In this document: positions 49,998 through 59,990 of the stretch, in pieces
Layout: every line of letters starts with the position of its first letter
Position numbering within the stretch: position 1 is the stretch's first letter
Assembly: GCF_902712915.1 (NCBI RefSeq)
Contig: NZ_CACTIA010000005.1
Location: 744,001 to 808,000, forward strand
Source: Acidiphilium sp. C61
GTDB taxonomy: Bacteria > Pseudomonadota > Alphaproteobacteria > Acetobacterales > Acetobacteraceae
DNA: 64,000 nucleotides
Direction of reading: 5' to 3'
Made by a program: the position numbers and the translations under genes
The notes under the pieces: model-generated
What the model saw: the letters and a program-made list of their open reading frames with translations, nothing else
The model's database searches: none
Told to the model about the DNA's origin: nothing

Positions 49998-52903
49998 TGC
50001 GCCTCGTCATCGATGTTCAGGGTGCCCAGACCAAAGGCAGCGCGACACGCGGCATCGGCCGCTATACCCTCGCCCTGGCGCAGGAGATCGCCCGGCTGCG
50101 GGGCGATCACGAGATCATCATCGTCGCCAGCGATGCCTTCCCCGAGAGTCTCGCGCCACTGCGCCGCCGCTTCGCTGGCCTGCTGCCGCCAGGTGGCTTT
50201 CGGGTCTGGAAGTGCCCGCGGAACTTGAGCCCGGCGGATCAGGCCGGCCTCACCCGCAGACGGGCGGCTGAACTCGTCAGGGAGGCCTTCCTTGCCAGCC
50301 TCCGGCCGGACGCGGTCCTGATCTGCAGCCTGTTCGAGGGCAGCAACGACGACAGCGTCGCCAGCATCGGCATGCTGCACGACATCCCCACCGCCGTAGT
50401 GCTCTACGACCTGATCCCGCTGATCCACCGGGAGATCTATCTTTCGCCAAGCCCCGTATGGGAAGCATGGTACGAGGCGCAGCTCGCGCATCTCCGCCGC
50501 GCCGATCTCGTACTCGGCATTTCCGGCTCGACCTGCCTGGAGGCCGAAACCATGCTCGGCCTGCCCGCTTCGCGCATCGCAGCGATCGGCGCCGCCGCCG
50601 ACGATGCATTCCACCGCCAGGACCTGCCGGCAGCCGCGTTGCAGGCGGTCCGCGCACGGCACGGACTCGGCGATTGCTTCGTGATGTATACCGGCGGGAT
50701 CGATCACCGGAAGAACATCGAGCGCATGATCGCCGCCTTCGCCCGGCTGCCGGCGCACCTGCGCGACGCGCATCAGCTCGCCATCGTCTGCTCCGCCGAT
50801 GCCGCGGCGCGCGAACGGCTGCAAACCCTCGCTCGCGCGGAGGGGCTCGGCCCGCACGACCTCGTGCTGACCGGCTTCATCCCGGAAGACGAGCTGATCG
50901 CGCTCTACCATGCCTGCACCCTCTTCGTATTCCCGAGCTGGCACGAGGGGTTTGGCCTGCCGGCGCTGGAAGCCATGGCCTGCGGCGCGCCGGTGATCGC
51001 CAGCAACACATCGAGCCTGCCCGAGGTCGTCGGGTGCGACGAGGCGCTGTTCGACCCGATGGATACCGGCGCGATCGCGGCGAAACTCGCACAGGCGCTC
51101 GGGGATGAGCCATTCCGCCGCCGCCTCACCGCGCACGGCCTGCGCCAGGCGGCAACGTTCTCATGGCAGACCACCGCCCGCCGCGCGCTTGACGCGCTCA
51201 CGGCCCTGAAACGCCAGCCGCCACAGCCAGCGCCGGCAGCACCGCGCCCGCGCCTCGCCTATGTCTCGCCCCTTCCGCCCGAGCGCAGCGGCATCAGCGA
51301 CTACAGCGTCGAACTCCTGCCCGAACTCGGCCGCTTCTACGAGATCGAGTTGATCGTCCGGCAGGACGAGGTGCTGCCCGCCTGGCTCGGCACCCTGTTT
51401 CCGATCCGGACGCCGGATGAGCTGCGCGATAACCCCGCCCGCTACGATCGCGTATTATACCATGTCGGCAACTCGGCCTTCCACGAACACATGTTCGACC
51501 TGCTGGCCGAAGTGCCCGGCGTCGTCGTGCTGCACGACGTCTTTCTCTCCGGCGTCATGCGGTGGATGGAAGACAGCCGGCACAGCCCCGGACACTTCGC
51601 CCGCGCGCTCTATCGCAGCCACGGCTATGCCGCCGCCGCCGCGGGACTCGGTTCGCGCGATGCCGGAGCGATCATCAACACCTATGCCTGCAATCTCGAT
51701 CCGCTCGACAAGGCAGTGGGCGTCATCGTCCACAGCGCCGGCGCGGCCAGGCTCGCCGCGGACATCCACGGCGCGGCGATGGTGCGGGACTGGTCGGTCA
51801 TCCCGCTGCTGCGCACACCCACATTGCCGCGCCCGCGCAGCGCGGCGCGCGCGCGGCTCGGCCTGCCCGGCACGGCCCTGCTCACCTGCAGCTTCGGCAT
51901 TGTCGCGGAAACCAAGCTGAACCACGCCCTGCTCGACGCCTGGCTCGACAGCGACCTGGCCGAGAATCCGGATGCCATGCTCGTCTTCGTCGGAGAATCA
52001 AGCAGCGATGCCTATACCGCCGCCCTTCTCGAACGCATCTCCCGCAGCCCCGAAGCTGCGCGCATCGCCATCACCGGATGGACCGACGCCGCGACGTATC
52101 GCGACTATCTCGCCGCCGCCGACATCGCGGTGCAATTGCGCACGGCCTCGCGCGGGGAAACTTCCGCCGCGGTGCTCGACTGCCTGAACAACGGCCTTGC
52201 CACCATCGTCAACGCCAATGGCGCGATGGCGGAGCTCGACGAGAACATCGTCGTCAAGCTGCCGGATGCGTTCGACCAGGCAAGCCTTGTCGCCGCAATC
52301 GAGCGCCTCGCCGCCGATCCGGCAGCGCGGCAGGCCCTCGGGCGCGATGCGCGCGAGCATGTCCGCCGCCGCCACGCGCCGCGCGCCTGCGCCGAGGCGT
52401 ATCACCAGGCAATCGAGACGGCGTGGCGTCGGGCCCTCATGTCGGTCGAGGGTGCGATTGCGCGGATCGGCCATCTCGACCCGCCGCTATCCGCGACAGA
52501 ACTGCGCGAGGCCGCCGCGTGCCTCGCGCAGAACCGCGACCGACCCGGCCTGCGGCAACTGCTTGTCGAAATCCCCGCAGGCTCCGGGGGCGATGCCGCT
52601 CCACACGACCGGCTGGCCGCGTTGCTGCGCGCGCCGCCGGCCGGATACCGGGTCGAGCCCATCCGCTTCGACACCACATCCTGCCGCTATGCCAGGTGCT
52701 GGACGATGGACCTGCTCGGCCTGCCGCGATCCGGCTTCACTGACGACCACGTCGAGGCGCATGACGGCGATATCCTGTTGTTGCAGCCCGCCGGGGCCGC
52801 GGCAGCGGAGACGATGCGCAGCGCCTTCATCCGAAGCTGGGACGCCCTCGGCATCCGCCTCGGGCGAATCGACGATGACATCCGACCGGATCACCCCAGG
52901 TAA
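49997..52903 (+). CDS. Multi-domain GT4 glycosyltransferase
   Basis: 968 residues. Domain 1 (1-400): MRLVIDVQGAQTKGSATRGI, FVMYTGGIDHRKNIERMIAA and FPSWHEGFGLPALEAMACGA with EGFGLP as the GT4 E-x7-E site. Domain 2 (about 415-800): RLAYVSPLPPERSGISDYSV, GWTDAATYRDYLAAADIAVQ, LRTASRGETSAAVLDCLNNG. The last ~110 residues (RYARCWTMDLLGLPRSGFTD, DGDILLLQP) look like the beginning of a third GT domain, cut short. Such proteins build mannan- or rhamnan-type O-antigens or capsules. Starts with a one-base overlap with the small upstream ORF. Confidence 0.88.
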   Translation: MRLVIDVQGAQTKGSATRGIGRYTLALAQEIARLRGDHEIIIVASDAFPESLAPLRRRFAGLLPPGGFRVWKCPRNLSPADQAGLTRRRAAELVREAFLASLRPDAVLICSLFEGSNDDSVASIGMLHDIPTAVVLYDLIPLIHREIYLSPSPVWEAWYEAQLAHLRRADLVLGISGSTCLEAETMLGLPASRIAAIGAAADDAFHRQDLPAAALQAVRARHGLGDCFVMYTGGIDHRKNIERMIAAFARLPAHLRDAHQLAIVCSADAAARERLQTLARAEGLGPHDLVLTGFIPEDELIALYHACTLFVFPSWHEGFGLPALEAMACGAPVIASNTSSLPEVVGCDEALFDPMDTGAIAAKLAQALGDEPFRRRLTAHGLRQAATFSWQTTARRALDALTALKRQPPQPAPAAPRPRLAYVSPLPPERSGISDYSVELLPELGRFYEIELIVRQDEVLPAWLGTLFPIRTPDELRDNPARYDRVLYHVGNSAFHEHMFDLLAEVPGVVVLHDVFLSGVMRWMEDSRHSPGHFARALYRSHGYAAAAAGLGSRDAGAIINTYACNLDPLDKAVGVIVHSAGAARLAADIHGAAMVRDWSVIPLLRTPTLPRPRSAARARLGLPGTALLTCSFGIVAETKLNHALLDAWLDSDLAENPDAMLVFVGESSSDAYTAALLERISRSPEAARIAITGWTDAATYRDYLAAADIAVQLRTASRGETSAAVLDCLNNGLATIVNANGAMAELDENIVVKLPDAFDQASLVAAIERLAADPAARQALGRDAREHVRRRHAPRACAEAYHQAIETAWRRALMSVEGAIARIGHLDPPLSATELREAAACLAQNRDRPGLRQLLVEIPAGSGGDAAPHDRLAALLRAPPAGYRVEPIRFDTTSCRYARCWTMDLLGLPRSGFTDDHVEAHDGDILLLQPAGAAAAETMRSAFIRSWDALGIRLGRIDDDIRPDHPR

Positions 52904-52934
52904 TCGGGTGAAGATGCTCTGTTTATCAGTATGA

Positions 52935-52988
52935 TAGAGCACTGCATCCGATTCAAAAGGATCGGAAAGTGCTATCGGAAAGTGCTCT
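52935..52988 (-). repeat. Dispersed palindromic (REP-like) element, copy D
   Basis: Read on the minus strand: AGAGCACTTTCCGAT, a repeat of GCACTTTCCGAT, then CC-ttttga-ATCGGATGCAGTGCTCTA, followed by ACTGATAAACAGAGCATC. The doubled ATCGGAAAGTGCT is an internal duplication. It lies between convergent genes, and the tsaC stop codon (52972-52974) is inside it. Confidence 0.88.
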
Positions 52989-53958
52989 GGGCACCGCCCC
53001 GCGGCGCGGCGGCGCGCGCCAGACGGTCATTGATCGCAATACCCAGCCCCCGCGCCGGCACCGGCGCCACCGCGATGCGCACCAGGCCGGCGGCGATGGC
53101 CGCATCGTCCAGCTCGTGCAACGCGTCGAACAGCCGGGCAGCGGCCTCGACCAGATCACCCGCGGGCGAGAGGTTGCGCGCCACCGCGGCGGCACCCGGC
53201 ACCGGGCCGAAACCGAGCCAGGCCTCGTCCGCCTCCGGCGCCGCGGCACCGAGGCGCAACGACAGCACCGGCGCGTAGTGTGACGCCAGCATCCCCGGCG
53301 CCTTCACGTCATCCCCGCTCCCACCCGCGAGATCGACCGGGCCAATCACCGCCTCCATTGCCTCGCGGGCAATCCCGCCGGGGCGAAGGATGGTGGCGTG
53401 CGGGCCGGTCAGGTCGAGGATGGTGGATTCGAGCCCAACCGCACAGGAGCCGGATTCCAGGATCCCGGCGATCCGCCCCTCCAGCCCGGCGAGGACATGC
53501 GCCGGGCGCGTCGGACTCAGCCTGCCGGACAAATTGGCCGAGGGTGCCGCCACCGGCCGACCGACAGCGGCGAGCAGGGCGCGGGCGACCGGATGGCCGG
53601 GCACGCGAACGGCGAGACTGTCGAGCCCGGCGGTGGCGAGGGCAGCGATGTCGCTCTCGTCGCGGCGCGGCAGCACAAGGGTCAGCGGACCCGGCCAGAA
53701 CGCGGCAGCAGCCCGCTCCGCCCGCGAATCCGCCAGCGCGTGGCGAAACGCAGCATCGGCATCGGGCACGTGGCTGATCAGCGGGTTGAAGCGCGGCCGT
53801 CCCTTGGCCTCGTAGATCGCGGCGACCGCTGCGGCGTTGGTTGCATCCGCACCCAGACCATAGACAGTCTCGGTCGCAAAGGCGACGAGCCCGCCGGCAC
53901 CAAGTAGTGCCGCGGCCCGGGCGATCCCGGCCGCATCCGCGGCGAGGCGCTCGGTCAT
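52972..53958 (-). CDS. tsaC: L-threonylcarbamoyladenylate synthase (Sua5 type)
   Basis: Makes threonylcarbamoyl-AMP for the t6A37 modification of ANN-decoding tRNAs. 328 residues: a Sua5-YciO-YrdC domain ([72 protein letters not shown]) plus a C-terminal Sua5 domain ([16 protein letters not shown]). The last four residues and the stop come from the palindromic element. Starts with a 4-base overlap with the rbfA stop, so it may be part of that operon. Confidence 0.95.
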   Translation of the reverse strand: MTERLAADAAGIARAAALLGAGGLVAFATETVYGLGADATNAAAVAAIYEAKGRPRFNPLISHVPDADAAFRHALADSRAERAAAAFWPGPLTLVLPRRDESDIAALATAGLDSLAVRVPGHPVARALLAAVGRPVAAPSANLSGRLSPTRPAHVLAGLEGRIAGILESGSCAVGLESTILDLTGPHATILRPGGIAREAMEAVIGPVDLAGGSGDDVKAPGMLASHYAPVLSLRLGAAAPEADEAWLGFGPVPGAAAVARNLSPAGDLVEAAARLFDALHELDDAAIAAGLVRIAVAPVPARGLGIAINDRLARAAAPRGGAQSTFR

Positions 53959-54377
53959 TCCTCGTCCGGCTTCAGCAGATCTCTGGCAACTTCCGGCCGG
54001 TGCAGCAGACGGTTGATCCGCGTTGCCTCATCCAGCGCGTGATCGGGCTGAAAATGCAACTCGGGGACGAATTTCATCCGCAACCCATGCCCGATCGCGC
54101 CGCGCAGATAAGGACCGACGCGCCGCAGCGCCGGCAGATAGCGCTCGATATCCGCGGCACCGAGCCGAGAGACGAACACGGTCGCGTGCTTCAGATCGGG
54201 GCTCATCCGCACCTCGGCCACGGTGACATGCACGCCCAAGAGGTCCGGATCGCGGAACTCGGTGCGGGCGAACAGTTCGGCGAGCCGGTGACGGAGATCT
54301 TCCGCCACCCGGCGCTGCCGCTGCGACGGCCCTTCGGCGCCGCCCTTTACGCCGGAACGGTTTCGGTCTCGTAGCAT
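53955..54377 (-). CDS. rbfA: 30S ribosome-binding factor A
   Basis: 140 residues. Helps mature the 16S rRNA 5' end. KH-type fold: [98 protein letters not shown] 54377 lies inside the end of infB (31-base overlap in another frame). Classic infB-rbfA order. Confidence 0.95.
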   Translation of the reverse strand: MLRDRNRSGVKGGAEGPSQRQRRVAEDLRHRLAELFARTEFRDPDLLGVHVTVAEVRMSPDLKHATVFVSRLGAADIERYLPALRRVGPYLRGAIGHGLRMKFVPELHFQPDHALDEATRINRLLHRPEVARDLLKPDEE

Positions 54378-57034
54378 TCGACCACGTCGCCTTCACGAAG
54401 ATCAGAGAAGCCAGCGAAGGACAGGCCGCATTCATAACCGCGCGCGACTTCCCGCACATCGTCCTTGAACCGCTTGAGCTGCGACAGATCGCCCTGGTGG
54501 ATGACCACGCCCTCGCGCAGCAGGCGAACGCCGGCACCGCGCTTGACCTGCCCCTCGGTGACGTAGCAGCCAGCGACCTTGCCCACCTTGGTGATGTTGA
54601 ACACCTGGCGGATTTCGGCGTAGCCGAGGAACTTCTCGCGCTGGATCGGCGCGAGCTTGCCCTTCACCATCGTCTCGATGTCGTCGGACACCTGGTAGAT
54701 GATGCTGTAGTAGCGGATATCGACGCCATCGCGGCTGGCCAAAGTGCGGGCCTGGGCATTGGCGCGCACGTTGAACGCGACGATGATCGCATCCGATGCC
54801 TTGGCAAGCTGCACGTCGCTTTCGGTGATCTGGCCCACCCCGGCGAGCAGCACGCGCACGCGCACCTCCTCGTTGCCGAGTTTCTGCATGGTGACCTGGA
54901 TCGCCTCGGCGCTGCCCTGCACATCGGCCTTGATGACGAGCGCGACCTCTTTCTGCTCGCCGGCCTGGATGCGGGCGAGCATCTGGTCGAGCGTTCCGCG
55001 CGCCGCGGCGCCGGCGGCGGCGGCATGATCGCGCATCCGGCGCTGACGGAACTCGGCGATCTCGCGAGCGCGCCCCTCGTCCTCGACGACGACGAACACC
55101 TCGCCCGCCCCCGGCACGCCGGAAAGCCCGAGAATCTCGACCGGCGTGGAAGGGCCGGCTTCTTTCACCGTCTGCCCACGGTCGTCGATCATCGCGCGCA
55201 CACGGCCCTGCTCGGTGCCGGCGACGATGATGTCGCCCTGCCGCAGCGTGCCCTTCTGCACCAGGATCGTCGCCACCGGGCCGCGGCCGCGATCGAGGCT
55301 GGATTCGATCACCGCACCTTCCGCGGTACGGTTCGGGTTCGCCTTGATGTCCAGCAACTCGGCCTGCAGCAGGATCGCCTCCTGCAACGCGTCGAGCCCC
55401 TGCCTCTTCAGTGCCGAAACCTCGACATCCTGGGTCTCGCCGCCCATTGATTCCACCGCGATGTCGTATTGCAGCAGCTCGCTGCGCACACGGTTCGGGT
55501 TGGCGTCGCCCTTGTCCATCTTGTTGATGGCAACGATGATCGGCACGTTGGCCGCCTTGGCGTGGCGGATCGCCTCCACCGTCTGCGGCATCACGCCGTC
55601 ATCGGCGGCAACGACCAGCACGACGATATCGGTGACCGACGCGCCGCGGGCGCGCATCGCGGTGAACGCCTCATGGCCTGGCGTGTCGATGAAGGTCATC
55701 TTCGCACCGGAATCGAGCGTCACCTGATAGGCGCCGATATGCTGGGTGATGCCGCCGGCCTCGCGGGCCGCGACATCGGTCGAGCGCAGCGCATCGAGCA
55801 GGCTGGTCTTGCCGTGATCGACATGGCCCATGATGGTGACGACCGGCGGGCGCGGCTTGAGGTCGGTCTCGGTATCCTCCTCGCCCTCGAGCCCCTGCTC
55901 GACGTCGGATTCCGACACGCGCTTCGACTTGTGGCCGAATTCCTCGACCACCAGCTCGGCGGTATCGGCATCGATCGTTTGCGTCGCGGTGGCCATGACG
56001 CCGAGCTTCATCAGCGCCTTCACCACCTCGGGAACGCGCGCGGCCATGCGGTTGGCGAGTTCCTGCACGGTAATGGTCTCCGGCAGGATCACCTCGCGGA
56101 CGACGCGCACCTGGTCGGAGCGCAGCCGCTCCAGCTCGGCCTGACGACGCTCGCGGTCGCGCTGGCGGCGGACCGAGGCGAGCGAGCGAACGCGCTCGTC
56201 ATCGCCGGACATCGCGGCCTGGACGTCGATCCGCGCACCACGGCGGCGGTCGTCGACGGCTTTTTTCGGCGCCGGCGCGGAAGGTTTGCGGCTCGGCGCA
56301 GCGCTGCCGGGGCCACTGCCTCCGGGACGGCGCGCCGGGCGCGGTGCTTCCTCTTCCTCCTCGCGCCCGCCACGGCCGGCGCGCAGGCGAAGGGTTTCGG
56401 ATGCAGCGCCCGCAGGCGGCGCGGATGCCGGGCGGCGCGGCGGTGCAGCGGGGCCCGGGCGAGCGGCGGACGGCGCGGCGGAGGCAGGCCTCGGCGTCGC
56501 CGGCGGTGCAGATGCGGCGGCTTCCGGCGCGGGGGCTGTCGTAGCGGCGGTGGCCTGGTCGGCCTTGCGCCGCTCGGCTTCCTCCTGCTCACGGCGCTTC
56601 GCCTCTTCCTCCTCGGCGCGGAGACGAGCCGACTCCTCGGCGGCGCGCGCCTCTTCCTCGGCCTTGCGCCGGGCTTCCTCGGCGGCGGAGAGAATCGAGA
56701 TTTTTTCCTGCTCGCGCCGCTCGGCCTCGGCCCGCGCGGCCTCGCGCTGCTGCTCGACCACGGCGCGCTGGCGCGCAGCCTGTTCCGCAGCGGTCAGTGC
56801 GCGCGGTGCCGCAGCACCGCCGCCCGAGCGCGGCTGGCCCGACGGGCGGCCCTGCTCGGCTGCGCCGGCAGCGCCCCGCTTCTTGCGCACCTCGACCTGG
56901 ACGACCTTGGATCGTCCATGGCTGAAGCTCTGGCGCACGGAACCGGCATCGACCGTCCGCCCCAGCTCGCCCCGGTTTACCGGGCGCAGCGAGAGCCGCC
57001 CTTTGGTTTCGCCTTGATCCTGCTCGTCGCTCAT
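54347..57034 (-). CDS. infB: Translation initiation factor IF-2
   Basis: 895 residues. Brings initiator tRNA to the 30S subunit. N-terminal IF2 associated region ([40 protein letters not shown]), a long charged coiled coil (REQEEAERR and similar), then the GTPase: [39 protein letters not shown], and domains II-IV ([20 protein letters not shown]). Full length. Fourth gene of the rimP-nusA-ylxR-infB-rbfA order. Confidence 0.97.
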   Translation of the reverse strand: MSDEQDQGETKGRLSLRPVNRGELGRTVDAGSVRQSFSHGRSKVVQVEVRKKRGAAGAAEQGRPSGQPRSGGGAAAPRALTAAEQAARQRAVVEQQREAARAEAERREQEKISILSAAEEARRKAEEEARAAEESARLRAEEEEAKRREQEEAERRKADQATAATTAPAPEAAASAPPATPRPASAAPSAARPGPAAPPRRPASAPPAGAASETLRLRAGRGGREEEEEAPRPARRPGGSGPGSAAPSRKPSAPAPKKAVDDRRRGARIDVQAAMSGDDERVRSLASVRRQRDRERRQAELERLRSDQVRVVREVILPETITVQELANRMAARVPEVVKALMKLGVMATATQTIDADTAELVVEEFGHKSKRVSESDVEQGLEGEEDTETDLKPRPPVVTIMGHVDHGKTSLLDALRSTDVAAREAGGITQHIGAYQVTLDSGAKMTFIDTPGHEAFTAMRARGASVTDIVVLVVAADDGVMPQTVEAIRHAKAANVPIIVAINKMDKGDANPNRVRSELLQYDIAVESMGGETQDVEVSALKRQGLDALQEAILLQAELLDIKANPNRTAEGAVIESSLDRGRGPVATILVQKGTLRQGDIIVAGTEQGRVRAMIDDRGQTVKEAGPSTPVEILGLSGVPGAGEVFVVVEDEGRAREIAEFRQRRMRDHAAAAGAAARGTLDQMLARIQAGEQKEVALVIKADVQGSAEAIQVTMQKLGNEEVRVRVLLAGVGQITESDVQLAKASDAIIVAFNVRANAQARTLASRDGVDIRYYSIIYQVSDDIETMVKGKLAPIQREKFLGYAEIRQVFNITKVGKVAGCYVTEGQVKRGAGVRLLREGVVIHQGDLSQLKRFKDDVREVARGYECGLSFAGFSDLREGDVVECYETETVPA

Positions 57035-57089
57035 TCAATCCGGTCCGTAATCAGTGTAGTGTCGTCGTCATCATCTTGTCGGCGGGCGG

Positions 57090-57875
57090 TCAGATCTGCC
57101 GTTCGCCCCGGTCGTCTTTCTCTCTGCCCGCTCCCTGCGGCGCTTGCAATCGCAAGGACGCAGGTTCGGTGTCGGTCACCCCCGCCAGGCGGACGGAGTC
57201 GGCCTCGATCTGGACGGCGAGCCGTCCTGGGCCGATGGCCACATGCACCGAGCGTTCCCGCCCGAACACCGCCCCGAGCCGCGCTGCGTTCAGCGGCCGC
57301 ACAACCCTGGTTTCGCGGCGCTGGACAAGCCGTTCCTGCTCCGCGAGGCTGCCATCGGACGCCTCGACCAGCAGGGCGCACTGCCCGGAGGCAATTCTTT
57401 CCTTCGCCTTCTCGAAACCGCACACGGCCTGGCCGGCGCGGCGCGCCAGCCCGAGACGTTCGGCAATCCGCTGTTCGAGCGTGCTGGCCACGAGTTCCGC
57501 CAAGCCAGACGGTGCCACCAGACGCCGCCCCGCCGCGCGGGAGAATGCGTTGGTCTTCACCGCCCTCTCTATCACATCCCGACGCGCACTCAACCACAGC
57601 CCGCGACCGGGCAGGGTTGCAGCGGCGTCGAAAACCAGCGACTCCGGCGACACCGTCTCCGGCGCCGCGACGAATCGCAGCATTGTCTCCCGCTTCAGGC
57701 GCACGCGCGTCACGAGGCAGCGGCGCAGCGGCCCGTCCTCGGTCGCGTCGTCGTCCTCCGCAAGCCCGGCCAGTGTGTCGGGGTCAGCCAGCGTCCTGCT
57801 CTCCCTCGAACCAGTGGGCGCGCGCTGCCATGATGACCGCGTTCGCCGCATCCTCGTCCATCGCCTCGGCACCAA
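57090..57875 (-). CDS. ylxR: YlxR (DUF448)-L7Ae RNA-binding protein
   Basis: DUF448 domain with its RRC motif (DGPLRRCLVTRVRLKRETML, RFVAAPE, GRGLWLSARRDVIERAV), followed by a ribosomal L7Ae/L30e-like domain (ERLGLARRAGQAVCGFEKAK, RIASGQCALLVEASDGS). Between the nusA stop and RRC there is no ATG, GTG or TTG in frame: either the ATG at 57875 (92 bases inside nusA) or a CTG at 57791 overlapping the nusA stop by 8 bases (CTGGCTGA), with AGGGAG 10 bases upstream. Normal position after nusA. Confidence 0.9.
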   Translation of the reverse strand: MVPRRWTRMRRTRSSWQRAPTGSRESRTLADPDTLAGLAEDDDATEDGPLRRCLVTRVRLKRETMLRFVAAPETVSPESLVFDAAATLPGRGLWLSARRDVIERAVKTNAFSRAAGRRLVAPSGLAELVASTLEQRIAERLGLARRAGQAVCGFEKAKERIASGQCALLVEASDGSLAEQERLVQRRETRVVRPLNAARLGAVFGRERSVHVAIGPGRLAVQIEADSVRLAGVTDTEPASLRLQAPQGAGREKDDRGERQI

Positions 57876-59304
57876 CGATCTCGATCAGTTCGTCGGAGGC
57901 AAGATCGGCCAGATCGTCCAGCGTCTTCACCCCCTTCTCGCCGAGCGCCACCAGCATCTGTGCGGTCAGCCCCTCCATCCCGGCGAGGTCGTCGGCAACG
58001 CCGAGGGCACGGCGACGATCCTCGAGTTCGTTCGCCTTGCGCTCGAGTGCGGCCTCGGCACGGCGCTGCAATTCGGCAGCGATACCCTCGTCGAACCCTT
58101 CGATGGAGGCAAGCTCCTCGATCGGCGTCGCCGCAAGATCGTCCACCCCCTCGAAGCCCTCGGTCACCAGCAGGCCGGCGATCACGTCATCGACATCGAG
58201 CGCCTCGACGAACTGGCCGGACCGGCGGCGGAACTCTTCCTGCCGGCGCTCGCTTTCCTCAGCCTCGGTCAGGATATCGATGTCCCAGCGGGTGAGCTGG
58301 CTGGCGAGGCGGACATTCTGGCCGCGGCGGCCGATCGCGAGGCTCAGCTGGGTGTCGGGCACCACGACCTCGACCTTGCCGGCCTCCTCGTCGAGCACGA
58401 CCTTGGACACTTCCGCCGGCGCGAGCGCATTGACCACGAACGTCGCCGGATTCGGGCTCCAGGGAATGATGTCGATCTTCTCGCCCTGCAGCTCGGCCAC
58501 CACCGCCTGCACGCGCGAGCCGCGCATGCCGACGCAGGCGCCGACCGGATCGATCGAGGTATCGCGGCTGATCACCGCCATCTTCGCGCGCGAGCCGGGA
58601 TCGCGCGAGACCGCCTTGATCTCGATAATCCCCTCGTAGATTTCCGGCACTTCCTGCGCGAACAGCTTGGCGAGGAAGCCGGGATGGGTGCGCGAGAGAA
58701 AGATCTGCGGCCCGCGCGGTTCCTCGCGCACATCATAGATGAAGGCGCGCACCCGGTCGCCATTGTGCAGGTTCTCGCGCGGGATCGTCTCGTCGCGCCG
58801 CAACAGTGCCTCCGAGCGGCCGAGATCGACCATGAGGTTACCGTATTCGGTGCGCTTGACCACGCCGGTGATGATCTCGCCGACACGATCCTTGTATTCC
58901 TCGAACTGCCGCTTGCGCTCGTATTCGCGCACGCGCTGGACGATCACCTGCTTCGCAGTCTGCGCCGCGATGCGGCCGAAATCGATCGGCGGCAGCGGAT
59001 CAACCAGGAAGCCGCCCACCTCGATCTCGGGCTTGAACTTCCGCGCGATGTGGATCGGGATCTGGGTTTCCTCGTTCTCCACGGTCTCGACCGCCTCGGT
59101 CCAGCGCGAGAGGCGCACATCGCCGGTCTTGCGGTCGATCGTCGCCCTGATGTCCTTCTCGTGGCCATATTTGGCCCGGCCAGCCTTCTGGATGGCCTGT
59201 TCCATCGCCTCGAGCACTTCTTCGCGGTCGATCTGCTTTTCGCGGGCAACCGCGTCGGCGACGAGCAGAAGTTCGGGGCGGGCTATGGCGGTGTCCATGG
59301 TCAT
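57784..59304 (-). CDS. nusA: Transcription termination/antitermination factor NusA
   Basis: 506 residues. N-terminal RNA-polymerase binding domain (ARPELLLVADAVAREKQIDR), S1 domain (GEIITGVVKRTEYGNLMVDL), KH1/KH2 (DPVGACVGMRGSRVQAVVAE, DTQLSLAIGRRGQNVRLASQ) and C-terminal acidic repeats (VTEGFEGVDDLAATPIEELA). Two nearby ATG codons (59304, 59298) are possible starts. Lies 24 bases downstream of rimP. Confidence 0.97.
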   Translation of the reverse strand: MTMDTAIARPELLLVADAVAREKQIDREEVLEAMEQAIQKAGRAKYGHEKDIRATIDRKTGDVRLSRWTEAVETVENEETQIPIHIARKFKPEIEVGGFLVDPLPPIDFGRIAAQTAKQVIVQRVREYERKRQFEEYKDRVGEIITGVVKRTEYGNLMVDLGRSEALLRRDETIPRENLHNGDRVRAFIYDVREEPRGPQIFLSRTHPGFLAKLFAQEVPEIYEGIIEIKAVSRDPGSRAKMAVISRDTSIDPVGACVGMRGSRVQAVVAELQGEKIDIIPWSPNPATFVVNALAPAEVSKVVLDEEAGKVEVVVPDTQLSLAIGRRGQNVRLASQLTRWDIDILTEAEESERRQEEFRRRSGQFVEALDVDDVIAGLLVTEGFEGVDDLAATPIEELASIEGFDEGIAAELQRRAEAALERKANELEDRRRALGVADDLAGMEGLTAQMLVALGEKGVKTLDDLADLASDELIEIVGAEAMDEDAANAVIMAARAHWFEGEQDAG

Positions 59305-59328
59305 CTCGCTCTGTTCACGGATCGTGGG

Positions 59329-59853
59329 TCAGTTGGCAGGCGGCGGGGTTTCCGTCGCCTTGATGAGGTCTTCGGTCAGCACGAGCTTGGCGCGGCGGAT
59401 ATCGCCGTGCGGCAGTTCCACCGTCTCGCCGGAATCGAGCTTCACCCGCGCATGGGCGAGATCGGCGCCGAGCACCGTGCCGGTCAGCCGCTTGCGGCCG
59501 GCGGCGGTCGGCACGTCGAGATCGATGCGGGCGAGATGCCCGGCATAGCGGTTCCAGTCCTTCACCCGGGTCAGCGGCCGGTCGATCCCGGTGGAGCTGA
59601 CCTCCAGCGTCCAGGCCGAACTGATCGGATCGTCGACATCGAGAACCGCCGAGACCAGATGGCTGATCCGCTCGCAATCATCGAGCGAGAGCGGGGTCTG
59701 GTCGGCGCGGTCCGCCATGATCTGCACGGTGGGCGTCTGCTTGCCCATGATCGAGACGCGCACGAGTTCGTAGCCGATCGACTCGAGCCCCGGAGCGATC
59801 AGCTCGGCGATCCGGCCCTCGAGGCCACTATGGTTGGGTCTGGTATCGTTCAC
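59329..59853 (-). CDS. rimP: Ribosome maturation factor RimP
   Basis: 174 residues from GTG 59853 ([10 protein letters not shown]), or 180 from the ATG at 59871. Helps assemble the 30S head. Signature: [49 protein letters not shown] equivalent [32 protein letters not shown]. First gene of the operon, so its promoter is in the ~100 bases before 59990. Confidence 0.95.
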   Translation of the reverse strand: MNDTRPNHSGLEGRIAELIAPGLESIGYELVRVSIMGKQTPTVQIMADRADQTPLSLDDCERISHLVSAVLDVDDPISSAWTLEVSSTGIDRPLTRVKDWNRYAGHLARIDLDVPTAAGRKRLTGTVLGADLAHARVKLDSGETVELPHGDIRRAKLVLTEDLIKATETPPPAN

Positions 59854-59946
59854 GGGAAACTCTCGGCACATCCGGAAAACAAAAAAGGCGGCCGGTCAGG
59901 GCCACCTCCATAAACGCTGGAGATTTTGATTTATCCCAATATAGAC

Positions 59947-59978
59947 CGATCGCCGCCCCCGGGCAAGGGCGGCGATCG
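59947..59978 (-). terminator. Strong hairpin after mlaC
   Basis: CGATCGCCGCCC, 8-base loop, GGGCGGCGATCG: a 12-base perfect stem 13 bases downstream of the mlaC stop on the minus strand. After it the minus strand reads GTCTATATT, only weakly T-rich. Separates mla genes from rimP. Confidence 0.7.
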
Positions 59979-59990
59979 CCCGGAGGCCGC

